A stretch of DNA of 64,000 bases from a virus, in the IMG/VR virus record IMGVR_UViG_3300017971_000278, positions 1-64,000 of that record; one strand, written 5' to 3'. Every line of letters starts with the position of its first letter. Within the stretch, counting starts at the first letter, position 1. The notes under the pieces are model-generated. The model was not told where the DNA came from and did not search any database. It saw only the letters and a list, made by a program, of their open reading frames with translations. The translations under genes were made by a program, and so were the position numbers. Shown piece by piece: positions 51,037-59,768 of this stretch.

Positions 51037-53208
51037 TTATTTAGTTACCTGCATAGTACAAGTACAATGTGGATGCAATGGTGGCAACTCTTCGTAAATT
51101 ATAGCATCAGTAGATTTGTATTTCAAAGCGCCGCCATCACAAATATTACATGGATGGTCACTATTTCTAATAGAACTAATCTCTTCGAAGTTATTTAATC
51201 TATATCCACTACATAGTCCATAGTTATATGCGCGCATTATTTCACTATTGTCAATCATATGAGTTCTGTGTTCTAATGCATCAAAAACCAGACCAACAAA
51301 TACTGCATCTTCGGCTTTTAAATTCTTGTTTTTTGTAGTATGTGATTTTATATTTTTAATTAAATGGTCTCTAAGTTTGTATGTGTATTTTTCAACATGA
51401 TCTTGAATTCTGCCATCAATCTTACTTATGTTTACCTCATAAACAATATGACCAGTCTCTCTTAAGCCAGCCCTGTATGCCTGTTTACATAAACTAAAAA
51501 GCCTGTCTCTTGCTTCTAAGAACGACATATTTATAGAAAGAATAAGGTTATCCAAAGACACCCCATTAGTACGTACAGTATCTACTATATCTGTTTTAAT
51601 ACTTGAATATATAGATCCAAGTGGAGATTGTTGTTTATAGACAAAATCCAGTGCATCTTTGTTAACTTTGGCAGTTGGTCTTTTCCCGTGTTGGTTTGCC
51701 GGTTGGCTTTTATTGCTTATAGAATTACCACCAGAAGATGTATTTTGTTTTGCACGAGAAGCAGATTCTGCTTTTGCAACTTCTGTATGTGGCTCATCAA
51801 CAGCTTGAATAAGAGCTTTGTCTCTTTCTATTAGGCCATAGTTGGTATTTGCCCAGTCGCCATCACCTGCTGTAAACATAGTGCTTTTGTCTTTGCTAGT
51901 TGGCCAACCATCTCCTTGAAAAGGTTCTCTTCCAAGTTCTTGTCTAAGTTCAGAATGCGTAATTGCGTTTTTAAGGAATAAATCTACATAATGATTTTCT
52001 TTAGCTTGTCTAGCCTCAAAATCTATCTCTTTAAATTTAAGGGTAACTTTAAATTCTTTGTCAAACAAAGTAGATTCTGGAAACGAAGACTCAAGTAATA
52101 ACTCTTGTAATACATGAGAGTAAAACTGAGAGCCAAATTCTTTTTGATTAGCCTTTGTGTCGTCAATAAGGTTTCTTGACATTGTTTGAGCAGTAGAACG
52201 ATTAGCTGTTCCACCCTCTCCCATGTCTACAGAAGAAACACCAAGACCAGTAAAAATTCTTTGTTTAAAATGCTCAATTACTTTATCAACAGCAATAGGT
52301 GGAGATGAACCCTGTAGCGGAGTAATAGCGTGTCTTTCTGGAGTCACCCAACAGCCATCAGATGGCATAGCCTGAACAGCAGCTTTTACTATATCAATTT
52401 CACTCTGGCCATCTGAAAACATAGCAGCAGGTGCATCAGATGTACCAACCTGATAATGAAACAAAGGGAAAAGGTGTTGGTATACAAGAAGCTCAACATT
52501 TTCTTCTATTCTGCGCAATGCACGAATATCATCTTTAACAGGGACAACATCTGGAGTTCCAACAGAATAACCTGGACGTTTTTCAAAGTGAAAATGAACA
52601 ACATCTTCTGGCTTGAACTCTTTTGTTACTTTTCCATATACTTCTTGTTGGTACTTATGTATTTTGCCATACTCATCTCTTTTAAACCTTACAGTTTCAG
52701 ACGGCATTAAGAAATATCCAGCAATTGGATTAAGTTTCTTGCCAGACGGAAGCACACGAACTTTTCCACCAGAAGCAGATTGTTTACGTACTTTTACCCA
52801 AAAAGCGTTGTTAGTTCTTATCAAAGAAGCTACAGTATCGGAAATTAACATAGGAAATGGAACACCAGTTGCGTGCTCCATTTGTTGAAATCTTTGTTTA
52901 ATATATCTAATTCTATTAATATCAGAACTAGAAAAAGAATAACCCTCTTTAAGGAATAGGTTCTTTTTTACTTTGAGTGCACGTTTATAATAAGATTCAG
53001 TATCTAAAATACGACCAGTTTCAACTAAGTCCCATTCTGAATTTTCCCATCTTAAAGTAGGTGCTCTTCCTCTTCCAATATTTGAGGTGTATACTTTTGT
53101 TGGTGGCGGCAAAGCCACTGGAATAATAGATCTTTTCTCTGGAACCTTAAAACCATTATTTTCACTCTTGGGAGCGTCCTGGTTTTGTTCAGGTTTGTTG
53201 TTATCCAT
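51037..53208 (-). CDS. Portal protein with C-terminal MuF-like domain
   Basis: About 723 residues. I chose the ATG at 53208 because AGAGGAG lies upstream; an ATG at 53229 is possible but lacks a good site. The N-terminal ~500 residues resemble a portal: Leu-Ile-Ser-Asp-Thr-Val-Ala-Ser, a Met-Pro-Ser-Glu-Thr-Val-Arg strand, Val-Val-His-Phe-His, and later Gly-Gly-Thr-Ala-Asn-Arg-Ser-Thr-Ala. The C-terminus ends with His-Pro-Cys-Asn-Ile-Cys and Leu-His-Pro-His-Cys-Thr-Cys, the mark of the MuF/minor head protein family. Portals form the dodecameric DNA gate. Fusion with MuF is uncommon but known, and here joins two head genes. Confidence 0.9.
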   Translation of the reverse strand: MDNNKPEQNQDAPKSENNGFKVPEKRSIIPVALPPPTKVYTSNIGRGRAPTLRWENSEWDLVETGRILDTESYYKRALKVKKNLFLKEGYSFSSSDINRIRYIKQRFQQMEHATGVPFPMLISDTVASLIRTNNAFWVKVRKQSASGGKVRVLPSGKKLNPIAGYFLMPSETVRFKRDEYGKIHKYQQEVYGKVTKEFKPEDVVHFHFEKRPGYSVGTPDVVPVKDDIRALRRIEENVELLVYQHLFPLFHYQVGTSDAPAAMFSDGQSEIDIVKAAVQAMPSDGCWVTPERHAITPLQGSSPPIAVDKVIEHFKQRIFTGLGVSSVDMGEGGTANRSTAQTMSRNLIDDTKANQKEFGSQFYSHVLQELLLESSFPESTLFDKEFKVTLKFKEIDFEARQAKENHYVDLFLKNAITHSELRQELGREPFQGDGWPTSKDKSTMFTAGDGDWANTNYGLIERDKALIQAVDEPHTEVAKAESASRAKQNTSSGGNSISNKSQPANQHGKRPTAKVNKDALDFVYKQQSPLGSIYSSIKTDIVDTVRTNGVSLDNLILSINMSFLEARDRLFSLCKQAYRAGLRETGHIVYEVNISKIDGRIQDHVEKYTYKLRDHLIKNIKSHTTKNKNLKAEDAVFVGLVFDALEHRTHMIDNSEIMRAYNYGLCSGYRLNNFEEISSIRNSDHPCNICDGGALKYKSTDAIIYEELPPLHPHCTCTMQVTK

Positions 53209-55186
53209 TACCGCCAGTTCTCCTCTCATATTCAGCTATAAATTCTCTGGCACTTGACAAGTCTTCAGCTGTCATATCTTGCAAACAATTCTTAATAATA
53301 ATACCTGATTCGACAGTTTTTTGCTTAACTTCATTTGTTTTTGCGCTGTTATCAATAGTTCCAATCCCACTATTAATTCCACTGTTACTGTTTTCTTTTG
53401 AGCCAACTGTTTGTTTTGTATCTATTTTCTTATTACCGTTGGGTGGAATAACTCTTATATCACCATTATCTAGTACTTCAAATTGTGTAGCGCTTTGTTT
53501 GTTCATCGTGTCTTCTAGGATAAATTTCATTTGTTGCACATCTAAATTACTATTAGTGCCACACTTTAGGCCATTTTTAGAAATTGCTTTAAGGATAGAT
53601 TTTATTACTAAAATCAACTGAATAATGCGAGACCTAATAACAGAACTATCTGATTTTTTGCTCATCCACCCAAAGTCAGTACCTAAAAGGTCATAGATCA
53701 TTTGAATAGCATAATCAAACCAATCTTGAACATACCTAATAGCACCCTGAGAAATGTTGCGCATCTGAACTATAGAATTAACAAGTGGTTCTGGATCAAA
53801 ATATCTTTTAGCTTCTTTTACAGTGCTTTGTTTTTCTGGAGGATTGTTCTCATTGCCTATAGAAAATTCTTTGCTCCATTTTTCTGATTGTGGAATATCA
53901 TCTTTACTCCACCTTGTGCCGTCACGTGGATTACCACGCTTTAAAGGCGGTGGAACTTTGTTTCTTTTGTTTCTATCTTTTCGTTTAAGATCGGCCCACT
54001 TCTGATCTCTTTGTTCTCTTTCTGCTGTAGATATAGATGGTTTCACAGATTCTTTCATTTCATCAACAGCAAGATCTGTTTCTTCTTCTGGCCACTCTGG
54101 TATTGTTGGATTATATTTTTGACCATCAGGAGTATTGAATCGCTCCATCTCACCATTGGCCCATTGTCTTTCTGTGGGTTCTACGCCAGCGCCAACATCA
54201 CTAGAAAAGTTTTTATGTGTTGGAAGTGCAACACCAATATCTGCTTCTGCAGAAACAGATGCCTGGCTGAATGGGATCTTTGCGTTTTGTGCTAGTATAA
54301 TAACTTCATTAATATGATCTACAACACAAAGCATTGGAGCAATAAGCATTTGTACTAGTTTATCTAACCATTGTGCTAGAGCATCTAAAAATGGGCTTAA
54401 TATTGCGCCGACAAGATTAATAATGAAATCAACATTAAATTTAACATCTAAGTTTAATTTTGCTAGATAATTTGTTAATAGCGCTAACATTGCAAGAAGA
54501 TCTTGTGGACACAATCCAGACAACAAATTCAATAGTTCACAAATATCTAAATACATTCCAGGATCTTTAAAAAGATCACGTATCTGATCTAGGATATCTG
54601 TGCGCATTTTAATATTTAAAAGATGAACCTCTAAAAGATCACCATCTGGAAGCAACCCATCAAGATCCAATAATCTATCAAAACAAGGTATACATTCTGT
54701 AAGAAGCTTTCCTACTTGCTCACCTTTTGTTTTTGCAGATGTGTCAGACCCAAAAATCTTTCTATAGTCAAAATCTTGTTCTCTAGATCGTAATCCATTC
54801 ATAAAAGCGTCTGGATTATCCATAGAGTTATTCCAGAAGTTCAATCTATCATTTGCTTTATTATTGGCTGTTGTGTATGCAGGGTCTTCTTTCTTAACTC
54901 CAGAAGCCTGATGCATACCTGGATAATACCCCATCTGCTCTCTTACTCGTGTAGAAAAATTCCTAGTGGAGTAAACATCTTTATAGTGATAAGCAAGGGC
55001 GTAATCTTCTTCTGCCCAATTGGCAGCTTCTACTTCAAAAGCCCTAACTATTAAAGCATAATCTTGTTGTGCCAACGGATTCTTTTTGTTAACTCTAAGT
55101 TTAACTTTTACTGTTTGACCATCAGAAGAAGCAATAACTTTCTTCTCGTTGGTGCGCACAACATTTTTATCATCAGTAAAACCCAT
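53201..55186 (-). CDS. Large virion structural protein, unknown family
   Basis: 661 residues, ATG at 55186, overlapping the upstream stop by one base. The N-terminal ~150 residues are charged. Residues ~160-310 are hydrophobic and helical (Leu-Leu-Ser-Gly-Leu-Cys-Pro-Gln-Asp, then Val-Gly-Ala-Ile-Leu-Ser-Pro-Phe, then Met-Leu-Ile-Ala-Pro-Met-Leu-Cys), and may pack into a membrane or a buried core. The C-terminal third is charged with Asn- and Lys-rich linkers. It sits between small terminase-proximal genes and the portal. I believe similar proteins occur in other large phages, but I cannot name the family. Confidence 0.75.
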   Translation of the reverse strand: MGFTDDKNVVRTNEKKVIASSDGQTVKVKLRVNKKNPLAQQDYALIVRAFEVEAANWAEEDYALAYHYKDVYSTRNFSTRVREQMGYYPGMHQASGVKKEDPAYTTANNKANDRLNFWNNSMDNPDAFMNGLRSREQDFDYRKIFGSDTSAKTKGEQVGKLLTECIPCFDRLLDLDGLLPDGDLLEVHLLNIKMRTDILDQIRDLFKDPGMYLDICELLNLLSGLCPQDLLAMLALLTNYLAKLNLDVKFNVDFIINLVGAILSPFLDALAQWLDKLVQMLIAPMLCVVDHINEVIILAQNAKIPFSQASVSAEADIGVALPTHKNFSSDVGAGVEPTERQWANGEMERFNTPDGQKYNPTIPEWPEEETDLAVDEMKESVKPSISTAEREQRDQKWADLKRKDRNKRNKVPPPLKRGNPRDGTRWSKDDIPQSEKWSKEFSIGNENNPPEKQSTVKEAKRYFDPEPLVNSIVQMRNISQGAIRYVQDWFDYAIQMIYDLLGTDFGWMSKKSDSSVIRSRIIQLILVIKSILKAISKNGLKCGTNSNLDVQQMKFILEDTMNKQSATQFEVLDNGDIRVIPPNGNKKIDTKQTVGSKENSNSGINSGIGTIDNSAKTNEVKQKTVESGIIIKNCLQDMTAEDLSSAREFIAEYERRTGGNG

Positions 55187-55569
55187 TATTCGGTAGCTTT
55201 CTTAACTGGTTCTGTAAGGCTATCTACTGCTACTCCACCAGCACGTTTTTTAGCTTCTATCTCAGCTTTTAAAACTTGAGATTCAGCATGAGGTGTACTT
55301 CCATTATATGTAGGCTGTACGGTACCCTGTCCATTCCCAGCAGCAGGAGAGGTGGTTGACCCGGTTCCAGCAGGAACGGCAACCTGGACAGCCTGACCTG
55401 GATTAACAGTTACTGAGGTCTGTACTGGTAAGTTACTAGGCAACATCATTTGCTTTGCGTCTTTACGTGTGACAAAATCACCAAGCAACAAAGGAAACAA
55501 TTTATAGTAGCCTATTTCTACCTGATAGGTATCATACGCCTCTTGGTTAATTTCATCTATTACCATCAT
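55186..55569 (-). CDS. Small protein with Gly/Pro/Thr-rich linker
   Basis: 127 residues using the ATG at 55569, preceded by CAGGAG nine bases upstream (a TTG at 55596 is the longer option). It overlaps the upstream gene by 17 bases. The first ~45 residues are folded with a helix. The middle is a low-complexity linker rich in Gly, Thr, Pro and Ser. The last ~35 residues are a charged helix. Function unknown. Confidence 0.65.
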   Translation of the reverse strand: MMVIDEINQEAYDTYQVEIGYYKLFPLLLGDFVTRKDAKQMMLPSNLPVQTSVTVNPGQAVQVAVPAGTGSTTSPAAGNGQGTVQPTYNGSTPHAESQVLKAEIEAKKRAGGVAVDSLTEPVKKATE

Positions 55570-55966
55570 TATTAGGTTCTCCTGTGTTATTTGCAATTTT
55601 ACCTAATTCTTTAACACATATTTTATACATATCAAAAGTAACTTCTTCGGACCGTATGCCAAATACTCTACCTATTGCTTCTATAACGCTTAAATGTTGC
55701 CCTGTATTAAGAGGTACTTTTACATTTTTACATCTTTCTTCTATTTCACCCTCAAGTACTTTTGAGTCTTCAATTATTTTAGTATAACCATCAACAACTT
55801 CTTTTGCTTTTCTTCTCCTAGTGTCCAAACCCTCTTCTTCTTCGTTGGGAACATTAGACATATAAGGTAATAATACTTCACGTGGATTCTCTGGAACCCA
55901 CTGAACACCAGCATTTTCACTTAATAGATTTTGATCATCTGTATTCAATAATTTTTTAATATCCAT
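55553..55966 (-). CDS. Small helical protein, unknown function
   Basis: 137 residues from the ATG at 55966 (Met-Asp-Ile-Lys-Lys), chosen over a TTG at 55996 because the upstream stop is at 55971. The ribosome site is weak, suggesting coupling. The protein is charged and helical: Arg-Arg-Arg-Lys-Ala-Lys-Glu, then Ile-Glu-Glu-Arg-Cys-Lys, ending in Asn/Gly. It lies between an unknown beta-rich gene and another small gene on the portal side of the terminase. No family recognised. Confidence 0.65.
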   Translation of the reverse strand: MDIKKLLNTDDQNLLSENAGVQWVPENPREVLLPYMSNVPNEEEEGLDTRRRKAKEVVDGYTKIIEDSKVLEGEIEERCKNVKVPLNTGQHLSVIEAIGRVFGIRSEEVTFDMYKICVKELGKIANNTGEPNNDGNR

Positions 55967-55970
55967 TAGA

Positions 55971-56432
55971 TTATACCGCGTTCTCTGTAAACTCAACCTT
56001 AAGAACTATATCGCTTTTGTTTTGTGCTGGGCTATTCGGCGGGCAAGAAATTAAATACCAAAACGGATAATAAGTAGCATTATCACCAGCAACACTAGAT
56101 CCGATGTTATCCATATGAATATGATCTCCCCAGTCAACATCTCCCCATTCAGCATCTGTAGGTTGATCTCCACCTTTATTTATCTTTACGCCCCATCCAG
56201 TTTCTGTGTATCCAACATCACCATAAGGATTAGCATCTACCAAATCAACAGGAGTAATAACAATATTTGAATACCATTTGGTTAAATCATCATTACGCAA
56301 ATACAACGTGACAGTCTTTTCGTCTCCATCTTTACCATCGTGCGTTGTTGTTATGGGATTTGTAGTGTCTCCATCAGCTGTAGCTAATGACATATTTCCA
56401 TCGGAATCTCTAAAATATATTCCCAAGCTCAT
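55971..56432 (-). CDS. Small beta-rich virion protein
   Basis: 153 residues, ATG at 56432 with a strong TAGGAGG. It looks beta-rich: Val-Thr-Leu-Tyr-Leu-Arg-Asn-Asp, then Gly-Trp-Gly-Val-Lys-Ile, then Pro-Phe-Trp-Tyr-Leu-Ile-Ser. Asp and Gly are frequent and Lys is low, like head-surface or neck beta proteins. The gene follows the terminase and precedes small genes leading to the portal. The role is not shown by any motif. Confidence 0.7.
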   Translation of the reverse strand: MSLGIYFRDSDGNMSLATADGDTTNPITTTHDGKDGDEKTVTLYLRNDDLTKWYSNIVITPVDLVDANPYGDVGYTETGWGVKINKGGDQPTDAEWGDVDWGDHIHMDNIGSSVAGDNATYYPFWYLISCPPNSPAQNKSDIVLKVEFTENAV

Positions 56433-56441
56433 GTTATCCTC

Positions 56442-58376
56442 CTAGATATTAGAACGTGTAGGTCTATTACTGTGTATTTTTCTTCTGCTTTTTCTACGCT
56501 GTAAATATTCTTTCATTCTCTCTTCTTCTTGGTCAGTGTCCCAACCTAAACGGTTTGTATTCATTCCTAAATGATTATCCACTCTTCTGGCTTGATTTGC
56601 AAGTATATGTTTTTCTAAATCTGTTTGTTCTACTCCACCATCAAGTCTTCTTTCTTCTGGTCTGGATAATCTTTCTTTTCTTTCCTCCGCAGTAGAGGCT
56701 TTTTGGTTTCTCTTTGTACGCGGATCAAGAACTGCACCAACCTGTGTATTGACAACAGTAGCATGTAAGTCACTAAATTCCAACTGAAAAGCAACAATTG
56801 CCAAGTTAAGAGCGTCAAGCCTATGATCCATAACTTTTGGATCTTCAGTGGCATAAACAGGATTACCATTTGGAGAAATACGATCAACAATATAACTTCT
56901 AAGTTGTTTTTCTAATTTGTTGTCATATGATGATATTCTAATTAGGTTTTGTTCAAACAACCTAACAGAGCAGTTAACCATAAAAGGTTTAGCTGGTTTT
57001 TTGGTTTTTTCGTGTGTGATAGGATCTTTGATTTCAAGGGCAGCACCAGCATCATATTTCTTTAATATTCTTAATAAGTTAGCAGTATTTCTATCACCGT
57101 TTTTATGTGTGTGTGTCCATGCTGTTTTTCTAAGTAACTCATAATTAGTGCTTCCGTTGCCAGCATCGATATAAATATAATTGGGCATCCACTTTTTGTT
57201 CATCTCTAAAAGTTTAGAAATACCAGAAAGCTGTGTAAACTCTGACTTTTCAATATGTTGTGATTCAACAACTTGATATGTGTTTGTAAATGGATTAAAC
57301 CCAAGTACTATAATTTCAGTACCATATTTTTCATTCCAATCAGTGCCAATAGTATATTTCCAAGAAGCATTTCTTTTTATTGAGTCATATTCATATTTAA
57401 CAAGCGCACGATCAATATAAGAAGGTTTATAAACACCACCTTCAGATGTTCCCCATTCGGCTAAATATTCATGCTTCCAATCTTCTTCTGTAAACTGTGG
57501 CTTCTCTGCCTCTACTTGTTTCCAATGAGGAAGCACCTTGTAAGTAAAATGAAACTCTTTATATCCAGGACTTTCTTCACAAAGAGTATAATATGGTGTT
57601 TTAAATCCAGTAGGAGTAGAAAACCCACAAAGACTAGTATTTGGTGTTGTATGTAGAATAGGAAAAATACCACCTCGAAGAGCGGTACCATCTACATAAT
57701 CCATTTCCTCCACATAAATATCATCAGCGTCCTGACCTCGACCAGCGAGACCTTCCTTCTTGCCTTTCGCTCCTGCGGGCACACCACGAACACGAGAACC
57801 ATTGCGAATCTTTATTTCATAATAAGGAGCTTTTACGTCTCTTACAACAGAATCTCTTAACATTGGATGTGCAGCAATAAAAGACCTAAGTCTAATAAAT
57901 ATTTCTTCTACGTGAATCTTTTGAGGACCAGTAACAAAAATCTTTTTATCTTTATTAGTAAAAAGCTTATATAGAATTTCAACACACACGCTGTCAGTTT
58001 TTCCTGTCCTTCGACCAATACGCAAAACTTTCCTACGTGAAGTGCAACGTAAAACATTCTCTTGGTACCAGCGTGCAATCCAAGGTATATCACCAGGTAA
58101 CCTAATGAATTGTTTAGCGAATTCTACTTTGTCACGGGTAGCCTTTAACATGTCAAGCTGCTCGTCTGTCATAGTAGCTTCCTCCATAGGAGAAACTAAG
58201 CTCTTTTTAATGCCTTTACAAAGTACCATAAACTTTTCGCCAACAGCCTTACCATCAAAAACAAACTTTTCATATTTTTTTAATTGCGTGCGAACACACT
58301 CGTGACACTGAGGGATTACCTCATCTACATTAAAGGGTAGTTCTAATTTTCTAAGATCTGATAATTCATCAACCAT
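56442..58376 (-). CDS. terL: Terminase large subunit
   Basis: 644 residues, ATG at 58376 with TAGGTG upstream. The packaging ATPase shows Walker A Gly121-Arg-Arg-Thr-Gly-Lys-Thr127, Walker B Asp219-Ile-Tyr-Val-Glu-Glu224, and motif III Gly-Phe-Ser-Thr-Pro-Thr-Gly (251-257). The RNase H-like nuclease shows Asp346 (Gly-Thr-Asp-Trp-Asn), Asp404 (Ile-Tyr-Ile-Asp-Ala) and Asp517/Asp521 (Asp-His-Arg-Leu-Asp-Ala-Leu). So both catalytic cores look intact. The C-terminal ~110 residues form a basic, Arg-rich tail. It would cut and pump genomic DNA through the portal. No small terminase subunit is recognised nearby. Confidence 0.95.
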   Translation of the reverse strand: MVDELSDLRKLELPFNVDEVIPQCHECVRTQLKKYEKFVFDGKAVGEKFMVLCKGIKKSLVSPMEEATMTDEQLDMLKATRDKVEFAKQFIRLPGDIPWIARWYQENVLRCTSRRKVLRIGRRTGKTDSVCVEILYKLFTNKDKKIFVTGPQKIHVEEIFIRLRSFIAAHPMLRDSVVRDVKAPYYEIKIRNGSRVRGVPAGAKGKKEGLAGRGQDADDIYVEEMDYVDGTALRGGIFPILHTTPNTSLCGFSTPTGFKTPYYTLCEESPGYKEFHFTYKVLPHWKQVEAEKPQFTEEDWKHEYLAEWGTSEGGVYKPSYIDRALVKYEYDSIKRNASWKYTIGTDWNEKYGTEIIVLGFNPFTNTYQVVESQHIEKSEFTQLSGISKLLEMNKKWMPNYIYIDAGNGSTNYELLRKTAWTHTHKNGDRNTANLLRILKKYDAGAALEIKDPITHEKTKKPAKPFMVNCSVRLFEQNLIRISSYDNKLEKQLRSYIVDRISPNGNPVYATEDPKVMDHRLDALNLAIVAFQLEFSDLHATVVNTQVGAVLDPRTKRNQKASTAEERKERLSRPEERRLDGGVEQTDLEKHILANQARRVDNHLGMNTNRLGWDTDQEEERMKEYLQRRKSRRKIHSNRPTRSNI

Positions 58377-58383
58377 AAATCAC

Positions 58384-59178
58384 CTATTGGTGCAACATCA
58401 TACCTTCTTTACCAAGCATAGATCTAGCACTCATCATGCCTCTATTCATTGCTTGTAAAGATTGTTGTCTCATTGTATGTGCACCTTCCGTCATAAATGC
58501 AGTTTGATCTCCAACCCAACCAAGTTGTCTTCTATTTCGTTCGTTTTGTACTGCCTGATCAGCAGTAGCAAATGTTGCATCTGTAGCACCACTAAGTGCA
58601 GCACTACCAGCAAGACCACCACCGAAAAACCCAACTGCTCCACCAATAAGTCCACCTGCTACTGCCCCTACTGGGCCTAAGAAAGCACCAAGAGCAGCAC
58701 CAGCTGCAGCACCAGCTCCAAGTCCTGCCTTACTACCTATTTCAAATCCAACAAGCCCAGCAGCGCCAGAAATCATTGCTTTGCCTTTCTCGTAAGGGCC
58801 ACCAGGTGTTGTAAAGGCAGGGGCCACTACAAATGCGGCACTCATTGCTGGGCCTGCAACTTTACCAAGTTTTCCAAGCATTCCGGCTTTTGCGGCACCT
58901 TGTTCTGCTGATACAAGTGCTTTGGCTATTTTCTTATTGCCAGGATATTGCATTTGCATTTTTCTTAAGTTGGCAATATGTTGTGTGCTTCCAGGTTTAT
59001 GTGTTCTGCGCCAAGGAGACTTTAATGCCTCTCCAGTAGTAGGAGCAAATATAGTTGCAGCGAGCCCGCCTCTAGCGTAACTAGACGAAAAATGTCGCTT
59101 TCCAAAATCTTGTGCCTTATATCTAGGATCAACTAAACCAGAAGGACTTGAGCCAAAATTTTCTTTAAACCATTGCAT
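58384..59178 (-). CDS. Glycine-zipper hydrophobic virion-region protein
   Basis: 264 residues, ATG at 59178 after AGGAAT. Residues ~138-197 form a long Gly/Ala-rich, hydrophobic zipper (Gly-x3-Gly spacing, Gly-Ala-Val-Ala-Gly-Gly-Leu-Ile-Gly-Gly), the kind that packs membrane helices in pore-forming or ejection proteins. The N-terminus is basic with aromatic residues. The neighbour at 59181 has similar composition. A membrane-active injected protein is a reasonable guess, but no signal peptide is present and localisation is not shown. Confidence 0.7.
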   Translation of the reverse strand: MQWFKENFGSSPSGLVDPRYKAQDFGKRHFSSSYARGGLAATIFAPTTGEALKSPWRRTHKPGSTQHIANLRKMQMQYPGNKKIAKALVSAEQGAAKAGMLGKLGKVAGPAMSAAFVVAPAFTTPGGPYEKGKAMISGAAGLVGFEIGSKAGLGAGAAAGAALGAFLGPVGAVAGGLIGGAVGFFGGGLAGSAALSGATDATFATADQAVQNERNRRQLGWVGDQTAFMTEGAHTMRQQSLQAMNRGMMSARSMLGKEGMMLHQ

Positions 59179-59180
59179 AA

Positions 59181-59699
59181 TTATTTATTCCTGTTGCTTC
59201 GTAGCATAGAGCCACCTATATATGCAGCAGAACCAGCGCCAATTGCACCCATTGCATATCCACCATATTTATTAACAGCTGCTACGTTATTTCCAATAAA
59301 TCTATTAGTTGCTACCAGTCCAGCACCGACAGCATTACTTGCTCTAAAGATAGAACCTCCACCAACACCACCAGCAGCATATCTTCTTGCTCCCATACGA
59401 GATCCAGCGCTAGCCATTCTAATTCCGGCTCCGGTTGCTTTACGTGCCAAATGAGCAATGCTAGTTCTTTGGTTAGCAGTACGTGCAGTATTTCGAATAC
59501 CGCGACCAGCAGAAACAGTAGCACTGCGAGCAGCAGAAGCACCACGTCTTGCTAGTTTTCCAGCGTAATAACCGCCTACTCCACCAGCAAGAGCACCAGC
59601 TGTGGCACCACCAAGGATATCTCTCATATCCCCGCCTTCCCAGGCTTTATAGGCACCTCCAGCAGTACCACCGATCATCATTCTTCTCATAAAACCCAT
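59181..59699 (-). CDS. Gly/Ala/Arg-rich small protein
   Basis: 172 residues, ATG at 59699 with AAGGGGTG upstream. It is unusually rich in Gly, Ala and Arg with very few acidic residues, giving a strongly basic protein. Residues ~20-50 and ~105-165 contain Gly-x3-Gly patterns (Gly-Gly-Val-Gly-Gly-Tyr-Tyr-Ala-Gly). It pairs with the glycine-zipper protein downstream, from which it is two bases away. Possible roles include DNA-binding core protein or membrane partner. It may be the first gene of a transcript if the possible promoter at 59740 is used. Confidence 0.65.
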   Translation of the reverse strand: MGFMRRMMIGGTAGGAYKAWEGGDMRDILGGATAGALAGGVGGYYAGKLARRGASAARSATVSAGRGIRNTARTANQRTSIAHLARKATGAGIRMASAGSRMGARRYAAGGVGGGSIFRASNAVGAGLVATNRFIGNNVAAVNKYGGYAMGAIGAGSAAYIGGSMLRSNRNK

Positions 59700-59739
59700 A
59701 TATAAACACCCCTTATTTAAAGATACATATACATATTGT

Positions 59740-59768
59740 ATTATACACTATTTTGTAGTAGCACTAAA
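59740..59768 (-). promoter_or_regulatory. Possible promoter for the Gly-rich and terminase genes
   Basis: On the minus strand TATAAT lies at 59745-59740 with TTTAGT (59768-59763) 17 bases upstream. The -10 is a perfect match and the -35 is three of six. It overlaps the end of the kinase gene and lies ~40 bases before the ATG at 59699. A 48-base gap follows the stop, larger than most here. Could be chance in AT-rich DNA. Confidence 0.3.

Noticed and set aside
55186-55569. Small terminase subunit among the small genes after terL
   Set aside because: None shows a helix-turn-helix pattern; assignment would be by position only.
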